Position numbers and translations under genes: made by a program. The notes under the pieces are model-generated. The model saw only the letters and a list, made by a program, of their open reading frames with translations, did not search any database and was not told the DNA's origin. From NCBI GenBank assembly GCA_014237855.1, contig JABACD010000020.1:47113-111112 (forward strand): DNA of 64,000 nt, given 5' to 3'. This stretch comes from Planctomycetota bacterium. GTDB taxonomy: Bacteria; Planctomycetota; UBA1135; GCA-002686595. Of the stretch, positions 25,529-33,189 are shown one piece after another (the first letter of the stretch is position 1; every line of letters begins with the position of its first letter).

Positions 25529-26599
25529 CTAACGCGCCCAGCCTCCTTCGATCAGCGCCCCTCGCAGCACCTCGATGGCCCGCTCATACTCGTCGAGCGG
25601 CAGATGCTCGTCAGGAGTGTGGTCCAGGGTGCTGTCTCCCGGTCCGTAGGCCACGATCGGGCAACCCCAGCGGGGCCCGACCACGTTCATGTCCGAGGTC
25701 CCTGTCTTCTTCTTGAGTACACCACGGCCATCGTGCTTGAGGATCGAGCGGCGAAGAGCTCGTGCCAGAGGCGTGGTGCCCTTGGATCCCCAGGCCGACT
25801 CATGTCCATAGAACTCGTGGGAGACCTCCGGAGCGTGAGTCGCGACGATCTCCTCGAGCACAGCTGTATCGAACTCAGGCGGTAATCGGAAGCCGAAGCG
25901 GACGTGAACTCGATCGTACAGTCCATCCGTCGAGGTCACGAACTCCTGGAGGCTCGGCAGGACCTGATCAAAGAGTCGTGGCCTGTCCTCGTTGTACTGA
26001 TCACACCAGGACTTGAAGGCTTGCCACAGCGCCGCAGCCGCCTCGGCCACGGCTGGCAGTGGGCCGGCCGAGTGGCCGCCAGGTGCGACGAAATCCGCTG
26101 TGAAGCGCAGACAGCCCTTGTAGCCGATGGTCACCGCATCCCATCCACTGGGCTCACCGATGATGCAAGCCTCGGGCGCGAAGCACTCTCTGGCATGGCG
26201 TGCCCCGCGCGATGTCTCGACCTCCTCCTCCACGCAGCCGACCACGATCAGGTCCACTCCTGGGGTGGGATCTACCTGAGCGACCGCTCGTGTGAAGGTT
26301 GCGATCGAGCCCTTGGCATCCACCGACCCTCTTCCGTAGAGCACACCCGATTCGATGCGCACCGGAACCTCCCCTGGGACGGTATCAATGTGACCAAGCA
26401 GGACGATCGAGCGCTGCGGCCCACCATCAGCCGGAGGCCCCCCCGCTCGAATTCCCACGGCGTTTCCAACCTCGTCGACATGCGCATCGAAGCCGTGACT
26501 GTTCATATGGCCGACAAGCAGCTCCGCAGCGGCGCTCTCCTCGCGAGAGACGCTCGGCGTTGCCACCAGGGAGTGCAGGAGTTCGATGTTGGTGTTCAT
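25529..26599 (-). CDS. lysK: LysW-conjugate deacylase, M20 family (LysK type)
   Basis: The 356-residue product is an M20 metallopeptidase. Metal-binding motifs are VLLGHIDTVPG, GRGSVDAKGS, the EEEVETSRGARH segment with the catalytic Glu, and a C-terminal HTPDEHLPLDEY. In the carrier-protein pathway, LysK releases lysine (or ornithine) from the C-terminus of LysW. Its start overlaps the stop of the aminotransferase gene by 4 bases. Being in an unbroken row with lysW, lysX, lysY, lysZ and lysJ makes this specific role much more likely than a general N-acetylornithine deacetylase. Confidence 0.88.
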   Translation of the reverse strand: MNTNIELLHSLVATPSVSREESAAAELLVGHMNSHGFDAHVDEVGNAVGIRAGGPPADGGPQRSIVLLGHIDTVPGEVPVRIESGVLYGRGSVDAKGSIATFTRAVAQVDPTPGVDLIVVGCVEEEVETSRGARHARECFAPEACIIGEPSGWDAVTIGYKGCLRFTADFVAPGGHSAGPLPAVAEAAAALWQAFKSWCDQYNEDRPRLFDQVLPSLQEFVTSTDGLYDRVHVRFGFRLPPEFDTAVLEEIVATHAPEVSHEFYGHESAWGSKGTTPLARALRRSILKHDGRGVLKKKTGTSDMNVVGPRWGCPIVAYGPGDSTLDHTPDEHLPLDEYERAIEVLRGALIEGGWAR

Positions 26600-27801
26600 C
26601 GCGCCGCACCCTCGACGGTGAGCTCCGCCAGCACCTCACCGACCGCCTTCACCACATGCTCGAGGTCTTCCTTCTCGATGATCAGAGGTGGAAGGAAGCG
26701 CAGCACCGTGGGCCCCGCCGGTAGCGCAATGATTCCACGCTCCTGAAGCGCAGCCAGGACCGGTGCAACGCGACAGCGAAGATCGAGGGCCACCATCAGC
26801 CCCAGACCACGCACCTCGCGAACCTGGGCCGAATCGATCTCTCCAAGGGCAGTCCTGAACCACTGCCCGAGCTCCTCGGCGCGCTCCACCAAACGGTCCT
26901 CGACCAGTGTCCTCAAGGTCGCGTTGCCAGCGGCGCACGCCAGGGGATTGCCGCCAAAGGTGGAGCCGTGGTGTCCGACCTTCAGCTCGCAGACTCCTGG
27001 ACCCAGGCCGATGGCTCCCATCGCCAGCCCGCCCCCGATCGCCTTGCCCATGGTCAGAATGTCGGGAACGATTCCGTAGTGCTCGAAGGCAAACCGCCGG
27101 CCTGTCCTGCCGAAGCCAGACTGCACCTCGTCCAGGATCAGAAGGGCGCCACGCTCGTCGCAGAGCGCCCGAAGACCACGAAGAAACTCCGGCGTGGCCA
27201 GACGCACTCCCCCCTCTCCCTGCACCACCTCGACGATCACGCAAGCGGTGTCATCTCCAACTAGCTCTGCGAATCCGTCCAGCTTCCCATAGGGAGCGTG
27301 CTGAACGGCTCCGATCAAGGGCTCAAAGGGCTCGCGATACTTCTTGTCCCAGGTGCAGGCCAGCGCCCCCATCGTTCGTCCATGAAATCCCCGCTGGGCG
27401 GCAACGATTCCCGGGCGCCCCGTCGTCAGCCGGGCAAACTTGAGCGCCCCTTCAATCGACTCGGCACCCGAGTTACAGAGGAAGACCCGGTCAAAACCCT
27501 CCGGCAAGAAGGCGGTCAAGCGCTCCTGAAACTCCGCTCGCTGGTCGTTGGGGAAGGACCCTGCCAGCGTGGTCAGTGTCCCCACCTGGTTCGAGACGGC
27601 CTGCACCACCCGCGGGTGGGCGTGGCCGAGGTTGGCCACACCATGACCGGCCGCGCAGTCGATGTACTGCTTGCCGTCTGCATCCCACAGGTGGGCCCCC
27701 TTGCCACGCACCATGGCCACGTCCTTCGTTGGATACACGCCACTTGTGTGAGCCAGTTCACGCTCACGCAGGCTCTCGTTGGTGTTCTTGCTCGTGCTCA
27801 T
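26596..27801 (-). CDS. lysJ: LysW-gamma-semialdehyde aminotransferase, class III (LysJ/ArgD type)
   Basis: This is a 401-residue PLP-dependent class III aminotransferase. Visible features are the [15 protein letters not shown] motif that binds PLP phosphate, the FHGRTMGAL element, [15 protein letters not shown], and [17 protein letters not shown] with the Schiff-base lysine. It resembles ArgD (N-acetylornithine aminotransferase); in this cluster it should transaminate the LysW-bound semialdehyde using glutamate. It is separated from lysZ by 2 bases and overlaps lysK by 4, so it is translated as part of the operon. Confidence 0.9.
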   Translation of the reverse strand: MSTSKNTNESLRERELAHTSGVYPTKDVAMVRGKGAHLWDADGKQYIDCAAGHGVANLGHAHPRVVQAVSNQVGTLTTLAGSFPNDQRAEFQERLTAFLPEGFDRVFLCNSGAESIEGALKFARLTTGRPGIVAAQRGFHGRTMGALACTWDKKYREPFEPLIGAVQHAPYGKLDGFAELVGDDTACVIVEVVQGEGGVRLATPEFLRGLRALCDERGALLILDEVQSGFGRTGRRFAFEHYGIVPDILTMGKAIGGGLAMGAIGLGPGVCELKVGHHGSTFGGNPLACAAGNATLRTLVEDRLVERAEELGQWFRTALGEIDSAQVREVRGLGLMVALDLRCRVAPVLAALQERGIIALPAGPTVLRFLPPLIIEKEDLEHVVKAVGEVLAELTVEGAAR

Positions 27802-27803
27802 TG

Positions 27804-28619
27804 TCAGCCTCCCAGGAGCACGGTTCCAGCCCCATCCAGTGCCTCTCTGACCGGGCTCGCGTGTCTCGCGTCGCCCAAGATGACCCGCGAAACGCCACCG
27901 TCGAGGGCCTCCTTGGCCCCCAGCATCTTGATTCGCATGCGTCCCTGGGCGAACTCCATGGCCGCCTCGAACTCCGCCGGAGGAACCTCTTCGATCAGGC
28001 TGTCCTCGTCAGGGAAATCCTTCAGCAGGCCCGGCACATTCGACAGCAACATCAGGGTCTCCGCACCGAGTGCGGCCGCGGTGCGCGCTGCTGCGCGATC
28101 GCCATCGACATTGATCGCCTCTCCATCAACGCTGCACCCCGGAGGAGTGAGCACGGGCAGGTAGCCCGCCGACATCAAGGACTGCAGGAGCTCGACGTTG
28201 ACCCGCTCGACCGTACCCGTCCAGGTATCGCGAATGATGCGAGTCTTGCCGTTCTCGACCGCGCGAAGTCCCTTCTTGCGCTTGCCCTCCCAGATACGGC
28301 CATCCAGTCCTGAGAGCCCCACCGCATTGATACCCAGGCCCTGCAAGCGCTCGACAATGCCCTTGTTCACAGAACCGCAGTAGACCATCTCGAAGATCTC
28401 GATCGCCTTGCGATCAGTCAGGCGGCTCGTGAATCCAGAGGGTGAGGTCACGAACTGAGGCGGATGCCCAAGAGCCGTTGCGACGCGGTTGGTCTCGGCG
28501 GACCCACCGTGAACGAGGACCAACGGCACGCCGTCGTGGACGAGGGACGCGACGTCCGCGCAGAGGGCATCGAGGTCGATTCCCTCGCTTCCGCCTACCT
28601 TGATGATTATGGGTTGCAT
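27804..28619 (-). CDS. lysZ: LysW-aminoadipate/glutamate kinase (amino-acid kinase family, LysZ type)
   Basis: The 271-residue product belongs to the ArgB/LysZ amino-acid kinase family. The N-terminal PIIIKVGGSEGIDLDAL and VLVHGGSAETN carry the Gly-rich nucleotide/substrate loops, and there are VNVELLQSLMSAGYLPVLTPPG and INVDGDRAAARTAAAL segments typical of the group. It should phosphorylate the side-chain carboxylate of the LysW-linked substrate. I chose the ATG at 28619 because the kinase fold starts immediately there. It lies 28 bases after lysY and 2 bases before lysJ. Confidence 0.9.
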   Translation of the reverse strand: MQPIIIKVGGSEGIDLDALCADVASLVHDGVPLVLVHGGSAETNRVATALGHPPQFVTSPSGFTSRLTDRKAIEIFEMVYCGSVNKGIVERLQGLGINAVGLSGLDGRIWEGKRKKGLRAVENGKTRIIRDTWTGTVERVNVELLQSLMSAGYLPVLTPPGCSVDGEAINVDGDRAAARTAAALGAETLMLLSNVPGLLKDFPDEDSLIEEVPPAEFEAAMEFAQGRMRIKMLGAKEALDGGVSRVILGDARHASPVREALDGAGTVLLGG

Positions 28620-28647
28620 GATTACTGCTCTCGGTGATCGCTCTGGA

Positions 28648-29673
28648 TCAGACGGGGTGAAGACCTGGAAAATCGAGCCCCATGTGCTCATCGAATCCGC
28701 ACATCAGGTTCATGCTCTGCACAGCTGAGCCGGACGCTCCCTTCACAAGGTTGTCGATTGCGCCAATGACCACGACCCGGTTGGTGGCTGGGTCCTTCTG
28801 GAAGCCGACGTCCGCGTAGTTGCTGCCCGCCAGGATCTTGGGCTCGGGAAAGCGGTACAGGCCCTGGCGCTCCTTGACGATCCGCACGAAGGGCTCGGAG
28901 TTGTAGCACTCGCGATAGAGCCCCCAGATCGACTTCTCGTCCATGTCCTGGTTCAGGAACACATGGGCCGTGCAGAGCACTCCACGCACCATCTCCACCG
29001 CCGTGGCAGAAAAGTGCAGCGTTGGTGCACCGAGCACCATCTCCATCTCCGCCTGGTGGCGATGACCGGTCGGCGCGAAGGAGCGCACGCAGCCGACCCG
29101 CTCGGGGTGGTGGGAAGCAGCACCGGCCTTGGCCCCTCCCTCGGAGGACCCCACCTTGACCTCGACCACCGCCGACTCGATCAAGCCGTGCTGTGCCAGC
29201 GGCATCAGGGAGAGGTTGACCGCGGTTGCATTGCAGCCGACTCCACTGGCGTATTGCGCTCCCTGCAGGGCTTCCCGGGAGAACTCCGGCAGCCCATAGA
29301 CGAAGCGGTCGAGCCACTCAGGGGCAGGATGCTCGCTGCCGTACCAGCGAGAGTAGCTCGCGGAGTCGTTCAGTCGGAAGTCGGCGGAGAGGTCGACGAT
29401 GCGCTCTGCACAACCGGCAAACTCCTCGATGCGCTTCGAGGCCTCCCCGTGGGGCAGGGCCAGGAAGAGCACGTCTACCGGGCTGATCTCAGACGGGCTG
29501 CTGAACTTGAGGGTCGTGCGCCCACGCAGGTTCGGGTGAACCGAGTGCACGAACCTGCCCTTCGAGCGCTCAGAGGTGCACTGGACAACCTCGACCTCCG
29601 GGTGTGCAAGCAGCAGTCGCAGCAGCTCTCCCCCCGCATACCCCGACCCACCGATGATGCTGGCCCGAATCAC
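28648..29673 (-). CDS. lysY: LysW-gamma-L-alpha-aminoadipyl/glutamyl-phosphate reductase (LysY, ArgC-like)
   Basis: This is a 341-residue NADPH-dependent semialdehyde dehydrogenase. The Rossmann motif is at the N-terminus (IIGGSGYAGGELLRLLLAHPEV), the catalytic cysteine is in SGVGCNATAVNLS, and the GHRHQAEME segment carries the catalytic His. It reduces the LysW-bound acyl phosphate to the semialdehyde. The ATG at 29673 overlaps the lysX stop by 4 bases. ArgC and LysY cannot be separated by these motifs alone; the neighbours decide. Confidence 0.9.
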   Translation of the reverse strand: MIRASIIGGSGYAGGELLRLLLAHPEVEVVQCTSERSKGRFVHSVHPNLRGRTTLKFSSPSEISPVDVLFLALPHGEASKRIEEFAGCAERIVDLSADFRLNDSASYSRWYGSEHPAPEWLDRFVYGLPEFSREALQGAQYASGVGCNATAVNLSLMPLAQHGLIESAVVEVKVGSSEGGAKAGAASHHPERVGCVRSFAPTGHRHQAEMEMVLGAPTLHFSATAVEMVRGVLCTAHVFLNQDMDEKSIWGLYRECYNSEPFVRIVKERQGLYRFPEPKILAGSNYADVGFQKDPATNRVVVIGAIDNLVKGASGSAVQSMNLMCGFDEHMGLDFPGLHPV

Positions 29674-30593
29674 GAGGCTCCTCCGGTGGGTTGCTGAGCA
29701 GCATCGACCGCTGCAGCTCGCTGGGCCGGAACCAGCTCACGTCCCTCGGCCACCTCCAGCAGGAAGTCCACCACCTTCGCCGGCAGATCAACACCCGTCG
29801 GCTCCACGGAGTTCTTGAACTCCATGGTGTAGTTCACCTCACAGACGAGCAAGCCACGTGATGACTCGAGCAGGTCGACGGCCAGGATTCCACCCCCAAC
29901 GGCCTGAGCCGCATTCACGGCAATCTCGCGTAGCTCGTCAGTGACAGGATAGTTTGTCACCTGTCCACCCTGAGCGGTATTCGTGATCCAGTGCTCGGAG
30001 TGACGCGCGATGGCACAAAGGACCTCTCCGCCAGCTACGAACGCTCGCAGGTCGCGGCCGGGCTTCTCGATGTGCTCTTGGATGTAGAAGATCGAGTGAT
30101 GGTAGGTACCCAGCGTGGCCTTGTGCTCCAGGATTGCCTCAGCCGCCTCGCGGTCGTTGACGCGGGCCAGCAGGCGCCCCCAGGAGCCAACAGCAGGCTT
30201 GAGGATGGCGGGGTAGCCGAGCTCTTCGATCGCCTCGAGGGCGGACTCCGGGGTGAACGCAACCCTTGCCCTGGGTTGCGCTACCCCCGCATTCGAGAGA
30301 GCGAGATTGGTGGCCATCTTGTCACCACAGACCTCGGCTACCTGCCAGCTGTTCACGCAAGGAACACCCCAGTTCTCGATCACACGTATGGCCGCCAGTG
30401 CCCGCGAGTGACTGATACAGCGCTCGAGCATCGCATCGACCTGAGTGATGTCTTCACGGGCGCCATCGGCATCCAACGACAGGGGCACCGCCTCGATATG
30501 AAAGCGCTTGACATCAACGCCGCGCTTCTCGAGTTCGGTGAAGATCATCTTCTCTTCCAGTCGAATGCGGGCGTGTAGGACTCCGATTTGCAT
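29670..30593 (-). CDS. lysX: LysW ligase, ATP-grasp RimK family (LysX)
   Basis: The encoded protein has 307 residues and an ATP-grasp fold: MQIGVLHARIRLEEKMIFTEL at the start, VINWGVPCVN-like central region (WGVPCVNSWQVAEVCGDKMAT), YPAILKPAVGSWGRLLARV as the P-loop-like element, and CEVNYTMEFKNSVEPTGV near the C-terminus. LysX joins the alpha-amino group of aminoadipate (or glutamate in the ArgX version) to the C-terminal glutamate of LysW. I used the ATG at 30593; the longer frame runs back into lysW. The 44-base gap to lysW fits an operon. The substrate (aminoadipate for lysine or glutamate for arginine) is not decided by what I can see. Confidence 0.92.
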   Translation of the reverse strand: MQIGVLHARIRLEEKMIFTELEKRGVDVKRFHIEAVPLSLDADGAREDITQVDAMLERCISHSRALAAIRVIENWGVPCVNSWQVAEVCGDKMATNLALSNAGVAQPRARVAFTPESALEAIEELGYPAILKPAVGSWGRLLARVNDREAAEAILEHKATLGTYHHSIFYIQEHIEKPGRDLRAFVAGGEVLCAIARHSEHWITNTAQGGQVTNYPVTDELREIAVNAAQAVGGGILAVDLLESSRGLLVCEVNYTMEFKNSVEPTGVDLPAKVVDFLLEVAEGRELVPAQRAAAVDAAQQPTGGAS

Positions 30594-30636
30594 GGCTCTG
30601 GCTCCGTGTTGGTTCTTGTTCTTGGTCGACTGAAGA

Positions 30637-30822
30637 CTACTCGCCCCAGTCCTCTTCAACCTCGGGAGCAAGGGCAAGGCTGAAGGGCTCGAGGCTGGTG
30701 ACCTCGAGTTCTGCACCGCACTCCTCACAGGGAAGGATCTCGTTGGCCATCACGCCCTCTTCGCGCTTGATCTGGGCATCGCACTCGGGGCAAGCAGTTG
30801 TGGTCTCGGTGGTATTGGACAT
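30637..30822 (-). CDS. lysW: LysW/ArgW amino-group carrier protein
   Basis: This is a very small acidic protein of 61 residues. It has two CxxC zinc-knuckle pairs (CPEC at 11-14 and CEEC at 32-35) and ends in EEDWGE, the diagnostic C-terminus of LysW whose final glutamate carries the biosynthetic intermediate. It protects the amino group of aminoadipate or glutamate during lysine or arginine synthesis. The ATG at 30822 has an AGAGGA ribosome-binding sequence about 12 bases upstream and is the first gene of the operon. A long leader with two hairpins and a Lys-rich short ORF precedes it. Confidence 0.93.
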   Translation of the reverse strand: MSNTTETTTACPECDAQIKREEGVMANEILPCEECGAELEVTSLEPFSLALAPEVEEDWGE

Positions 30823-30858
30823 GGGTCTGAATCCTCTTGATTCTGGTGGTCTTGGGGA

Positions 30859-30878
30859 GGCCTCGAGCTCTCGAGGCC
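30859..30878 (-). promoter_or_regulatory. Perfect hairpin in lysW leader
   Basis: GGCCTCGAG and its exact complement are separated by two bases, giving a stable 8-9 bp stem between the terminator-like hairpin and the lysW ribosome-binding site. In the lysW transcript it lies about 35 bases before the start codon. It may be an anti-terminator partner or a translation-control element; I see no protein-coding role. The sequence is symmetric, so it could also be a protein-binding site on DNA. Confidence 0.5.
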
Positions 30879-30904
30879 CTTGTGGTCTGAACAGGTACAA
30901 AAGA

Positions 30905-30939
30905 ACGGCCGCCGGGGCTCTAAGAGCTCCGGCGGCCGT
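30905..30939 (-). terminator. Terminator-like hairpin in lysW leader (candidate attenuator)
   Basis: An almost perfect stem of about 16 bp (ACGGCCGCCGG pairs with its complement, continued by a wobble and the GCTC/GAGC pairs, loop TAA) lies upstream of lysW. On the minus strand, the direction of lysW transcription, it is followed by TTCTTTTG, a short U-rich tract as in Rho-independent terminators. Because no gene other than a short Lys-rich ORF lies before it on that strand, it is best read as a leader attenuator rather than a terminator of another gene. On the plus strand the flanking sequence is also T-rich, so it may act both ways. Confidence 0.6.
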
Positions 30940-30978
30940 TTGGTTCTTTGTCGTCTCGATGCGAACGAAGGTCCAAAT

Positions 30979-31053
30979 TCAGCGCGTGCCGGAGCCGGGG
31001 CCCGGTTTCTTCACTCGCTTCGATTTGGCCTTGCCTTCCTGGGAGTATCGCAT
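30979..31053 (-). CDS. Candidate 24-codon Lys-rich leader peptide upstream of lysW
   Basis: A short frame (ATG at 31053, TGA at 30981-30979) encodes a 24-residue peptide with Lys at positions 8, 10, 12, 15 and 16 and Arg at 2, 13 and 24. The basic codon cluster KAKSKRVKK lies about 65-100 bases before the terminator-like hairpin at 30905-30939, in the orientation of lysW. This is the layout of a transcription-attenuation leader peptide for an amino-acid operon. No strong Shine-Dalgarno sequence is visible before the ATG, and the same frame is open further upstream to 31188, so a longer small protein is an alternative. Confidence 0.4.
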   Translation of the reverse strand: MRYSQEGKAKSKRVKKPGPGSGTR

Positions 31054-31229
31054 GGTTTCGCTAGGAACGCTCTCGCGTTCGATGTGCGGATGGTGCTCAC
31101 AGACATGTGAATCGTCAAGTCCCTGCCCGGGTGCTTTTTTGGAAAAGTCATCCCCCATGCGATTTAGTGCACATCTCCCTACCTCCATTGGGGGAGGTTC
31201 CCTGCGCTGGATCGGAGTAGGATCCTCTC

Positions 31230-33176
31230 ATGCGTTTCACCTGTCTCGGCCTCATGATCGGCCTACTGTCCTCCCTGGTGATCTCCGAGCCCGCCAGTGC
31301 TCAGGTCGAATCCACCCCCTCCAGAGAGCCGGAGTCACGCCGCCTGCTCAGGGAATTCACGAGTCAGGCCCGCCTCGCGGGCACCAGCGGTTCGCGGTGG
31401 GGAGCTTCCTTTGTGGCGCGCGAACTTCGCCGTGCGGGCTGGGAAGTCGAGGTCGACGTACGCGAGGTCTTGCTCTCGCTGCCCCGACGCCTGGAGATTC
31501 AGGGCTACGCGCTCGACAGCGACTCGACCTTGCTCTTCCAGCGAACCGAGCGCTTCGATCCTGACGCGCGCCCTCCGGGCGAGGTCCCCCCCTTCAATGC
31601 CTGGTCTGCCAGCGGCCTCGAGTTCGCACCGGTTATCGATGCTGGCTACGGCCTGCGTGCAGACTTCGAGAGGCTTCTCGAAGCCGGAGTTGAAGTCGAG
31701 GGCACCATCGCGCTCTGTCGCTACGGTCGTAGCTATCGCGGAGTCAAGGCACAGCTGGCCGAGGAGTTCGGCTGCAGCGCAGTCCTGCTCTTCAACGACC
31801 CCAGCGAGGACGGCGCTGCCAGGGGCGAGGTCTGGCCCCACGGGCCCTGGAAACCTGACTGGGCCGTGCAGCGCGGTTCCATCGCGCCGATGGCAAGAGC
31901 TCCCGGTGATCCATCCACCCCCGGCTGGCCCTCCGGCGCACCTGACGAGCCAGGGCGCCGCCTCAGCCCAGAGGAGTGCGATGCAGCGCTACCTGGGATC
32001 CTCTGCATGCCCATTCCTGCTCGGGAGGCGCTTGAGCTGATCGCCAACCTGGAGCTCGTCGAGCTCAAGAACGCTGGCGGAGAGGTGAGTCGCCAGGCAA
32101 TCGGCCCAGGCCCGGCTCACGTACAGCTCGGAATCGACCAGCCCCGCGAGTGGCGCACCATCGAGAACGTGATCGGTTACCTGCCCGGTCCGGACAGCGG
32201 ATTGGTGATCGCTGGAAACCATCGCGACGCCTGGGTTCGCGGCGCACACGATGCGGGTGGAGGTACTGTTGCCTTGCTGCGCTGCGCCCAGCGCCTGGGT
32301 GAGCGCGCCAGGCTCGGGTGGCGACCGAGGAACACCATCTCCCTGGCCTTCTGGGACGCTGAGGAGACCGGACTGATCGGCAGCACCGAGTGGGCCGAAG
32401 CTCATGCCGACGAGCTTCGCAGGGACTGCCTGGTCTACATCAACGCGGACGCAGCGGTGAGCGGCACTCTCTTTCGGGGCGCAGCCGGGACGCCGGGACT
32501 GGTCCCCGCCATGCGTGCAGCCCTGGAGCGCATCACCCAGGTCGACGGCACGGGGAACCTGTGGGACGCCTGGGTCGAGGCCTCTGGCGAGAGCGAGCCT
32601 CGATTACGGCTCCCCGGGTCGGGCTCCGACTACACCGTCTTCCTGCATCACCTCGGCCTGCCCATCATCGACATCGCCCTCCAGGGCTCCAGTGGGGGTC
32701 AGTACCACACAAGCTTTGATGACTTTGCCCAGGTGGATCGAAACATCGATCCGACCTGGGAAGGACACGAGCTGGCTGGCGAGCTCATCGCGGGGCTGCT
32801 GCTCGAGTTTGCCGAGCGCGGGCACGAGAGCTTCGACGAGGCCCAGGCAGCCCGACGCATGGCGCAGGTCACACGCTCGAGCGCGAGCTGGCTGGGAGAG
32901 GAGCACAGCGCCAGGCTGGCAATGGCCTTCGAAGAGGTCGCGGCCAGCGCATCGAAGGTGGTCCGCGACCCCTTCTACCAGCGGCTACAGGCGCCGGCGG
33001 GGCTGCCTGGTCGCACCTGGTACAGGAACCGACTGTGGGCACCGGGACTCGAGACCGGCTACGCCTCGGAGATCTTTCCAAGCCTGCGCCTTGCCCAGGG
33101 GATCGGGCCCGAGGCTCTGGCCTTCGAGGTCGATTCGCTGATCCTGGCCCTGAAGCGCGAATCCATCCTTCGTTGA
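31230..33176 (+). CDS. Exported M28 (glutamate carboxypeptidase II-like) metallopeptidase
   Basis: The 648-residue product has a signal peptide (about 1-24, ending ASAQ) and the M28B domain order: a protease-associated (PA) domain inserted at about 130-300, then the zinc peptidase core. Zinc and catalytic residues are visible in GNHRDAWVRGAHDAGGG (H331, D341), WDAEETGLIGSTEWAE (about 375-390), SGSDYTVFLHHLG and YHTSFDDF. It resembles glutamate carboxypeptidase II and transferrin-receptor-like peptidases and probably acts in the periplasm to remove C-terminal acidic residues from peptides. It has no operon partner upstream and precedes an ABC exporter by 13 bases. Confidence 0.9.
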   Translation: MRFTCLGLMIGLLSSLVISEPASAQVESTPSREPESRRLLREFTSQARLAGTSGSRWGASFVARELRRAGWEVEVDVREVLLSLPRRLEIQGYALDSDSTLLFQRTERFDPDARPPGEVPPFNAWSASGLEFAPVIDAGYGLRADFERLLEAGVEVEGTIALCRYGRSYRGVKAQLAEEFGCSAVLLFNDPSEDGAARGEVWPHGPWKPDWAVQRGSIAPMARAPGDPSTPGWPSGAPDEPGRRLSPEECDAALPGILCMPIPAREALELIANLELVELKNAGGEVSRQAIGPGPAHVQLGIDQPREWRTIENVIGYLPGPDSGLVIAGNHRDAWVRGAHDAGGGTVALLRCAQRLGERARLGWRPRNTISLAFWDAEETGLIGSTEWAEAHADELRRDCLVYINADAAVSGTLFRGAAGTPGLVPAMRAALERITQVDGTGNLWDAWVEASGESEPRLRLPGSGSDYTVFLHHLGLPIIDIALQGSSGGQYHTSFDDFAQVDRNIDPTWEGHELAGELIAGLLLEFAERGHESFDEAQAARRMAQVTRSSASWLGEEHSARLAMAFEEVAASASKVVRDPFYQRLQAPAGLPGRTWYRNRLWAPGLETGYASEIFPSLRLAQGIGPEALAFEVDSLILALKRESILR

Positions 33177-33189
33177 GGATTCCAGGTCC

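Larger units (their letters stand above)
30823..31229. promoter_or_regulatory. Leader and promoter region between lysW and the M28 peptidase gene
   Basis: This 407-base divergent region carries no established gene. It holds the two hairpins and the Lys-rich short ORF described separately. A TTGACG that could be a -35 element for lysW lies on the minus strand near 31114-31119, but I see no good -10 box at standard spacing. The plus side ends with AGGATCC a few bases before the peptidase ATG at 31230, serving as its ribosome-binding site. Confidence 0.5.

Noticed and set aside
30823..31229. Lysine (L-box) riboswitch upstream of lysW
   Set aside because: I could not find the conserved multi-helix core; the leader fits better with a short ORF and a terminator hairpin.
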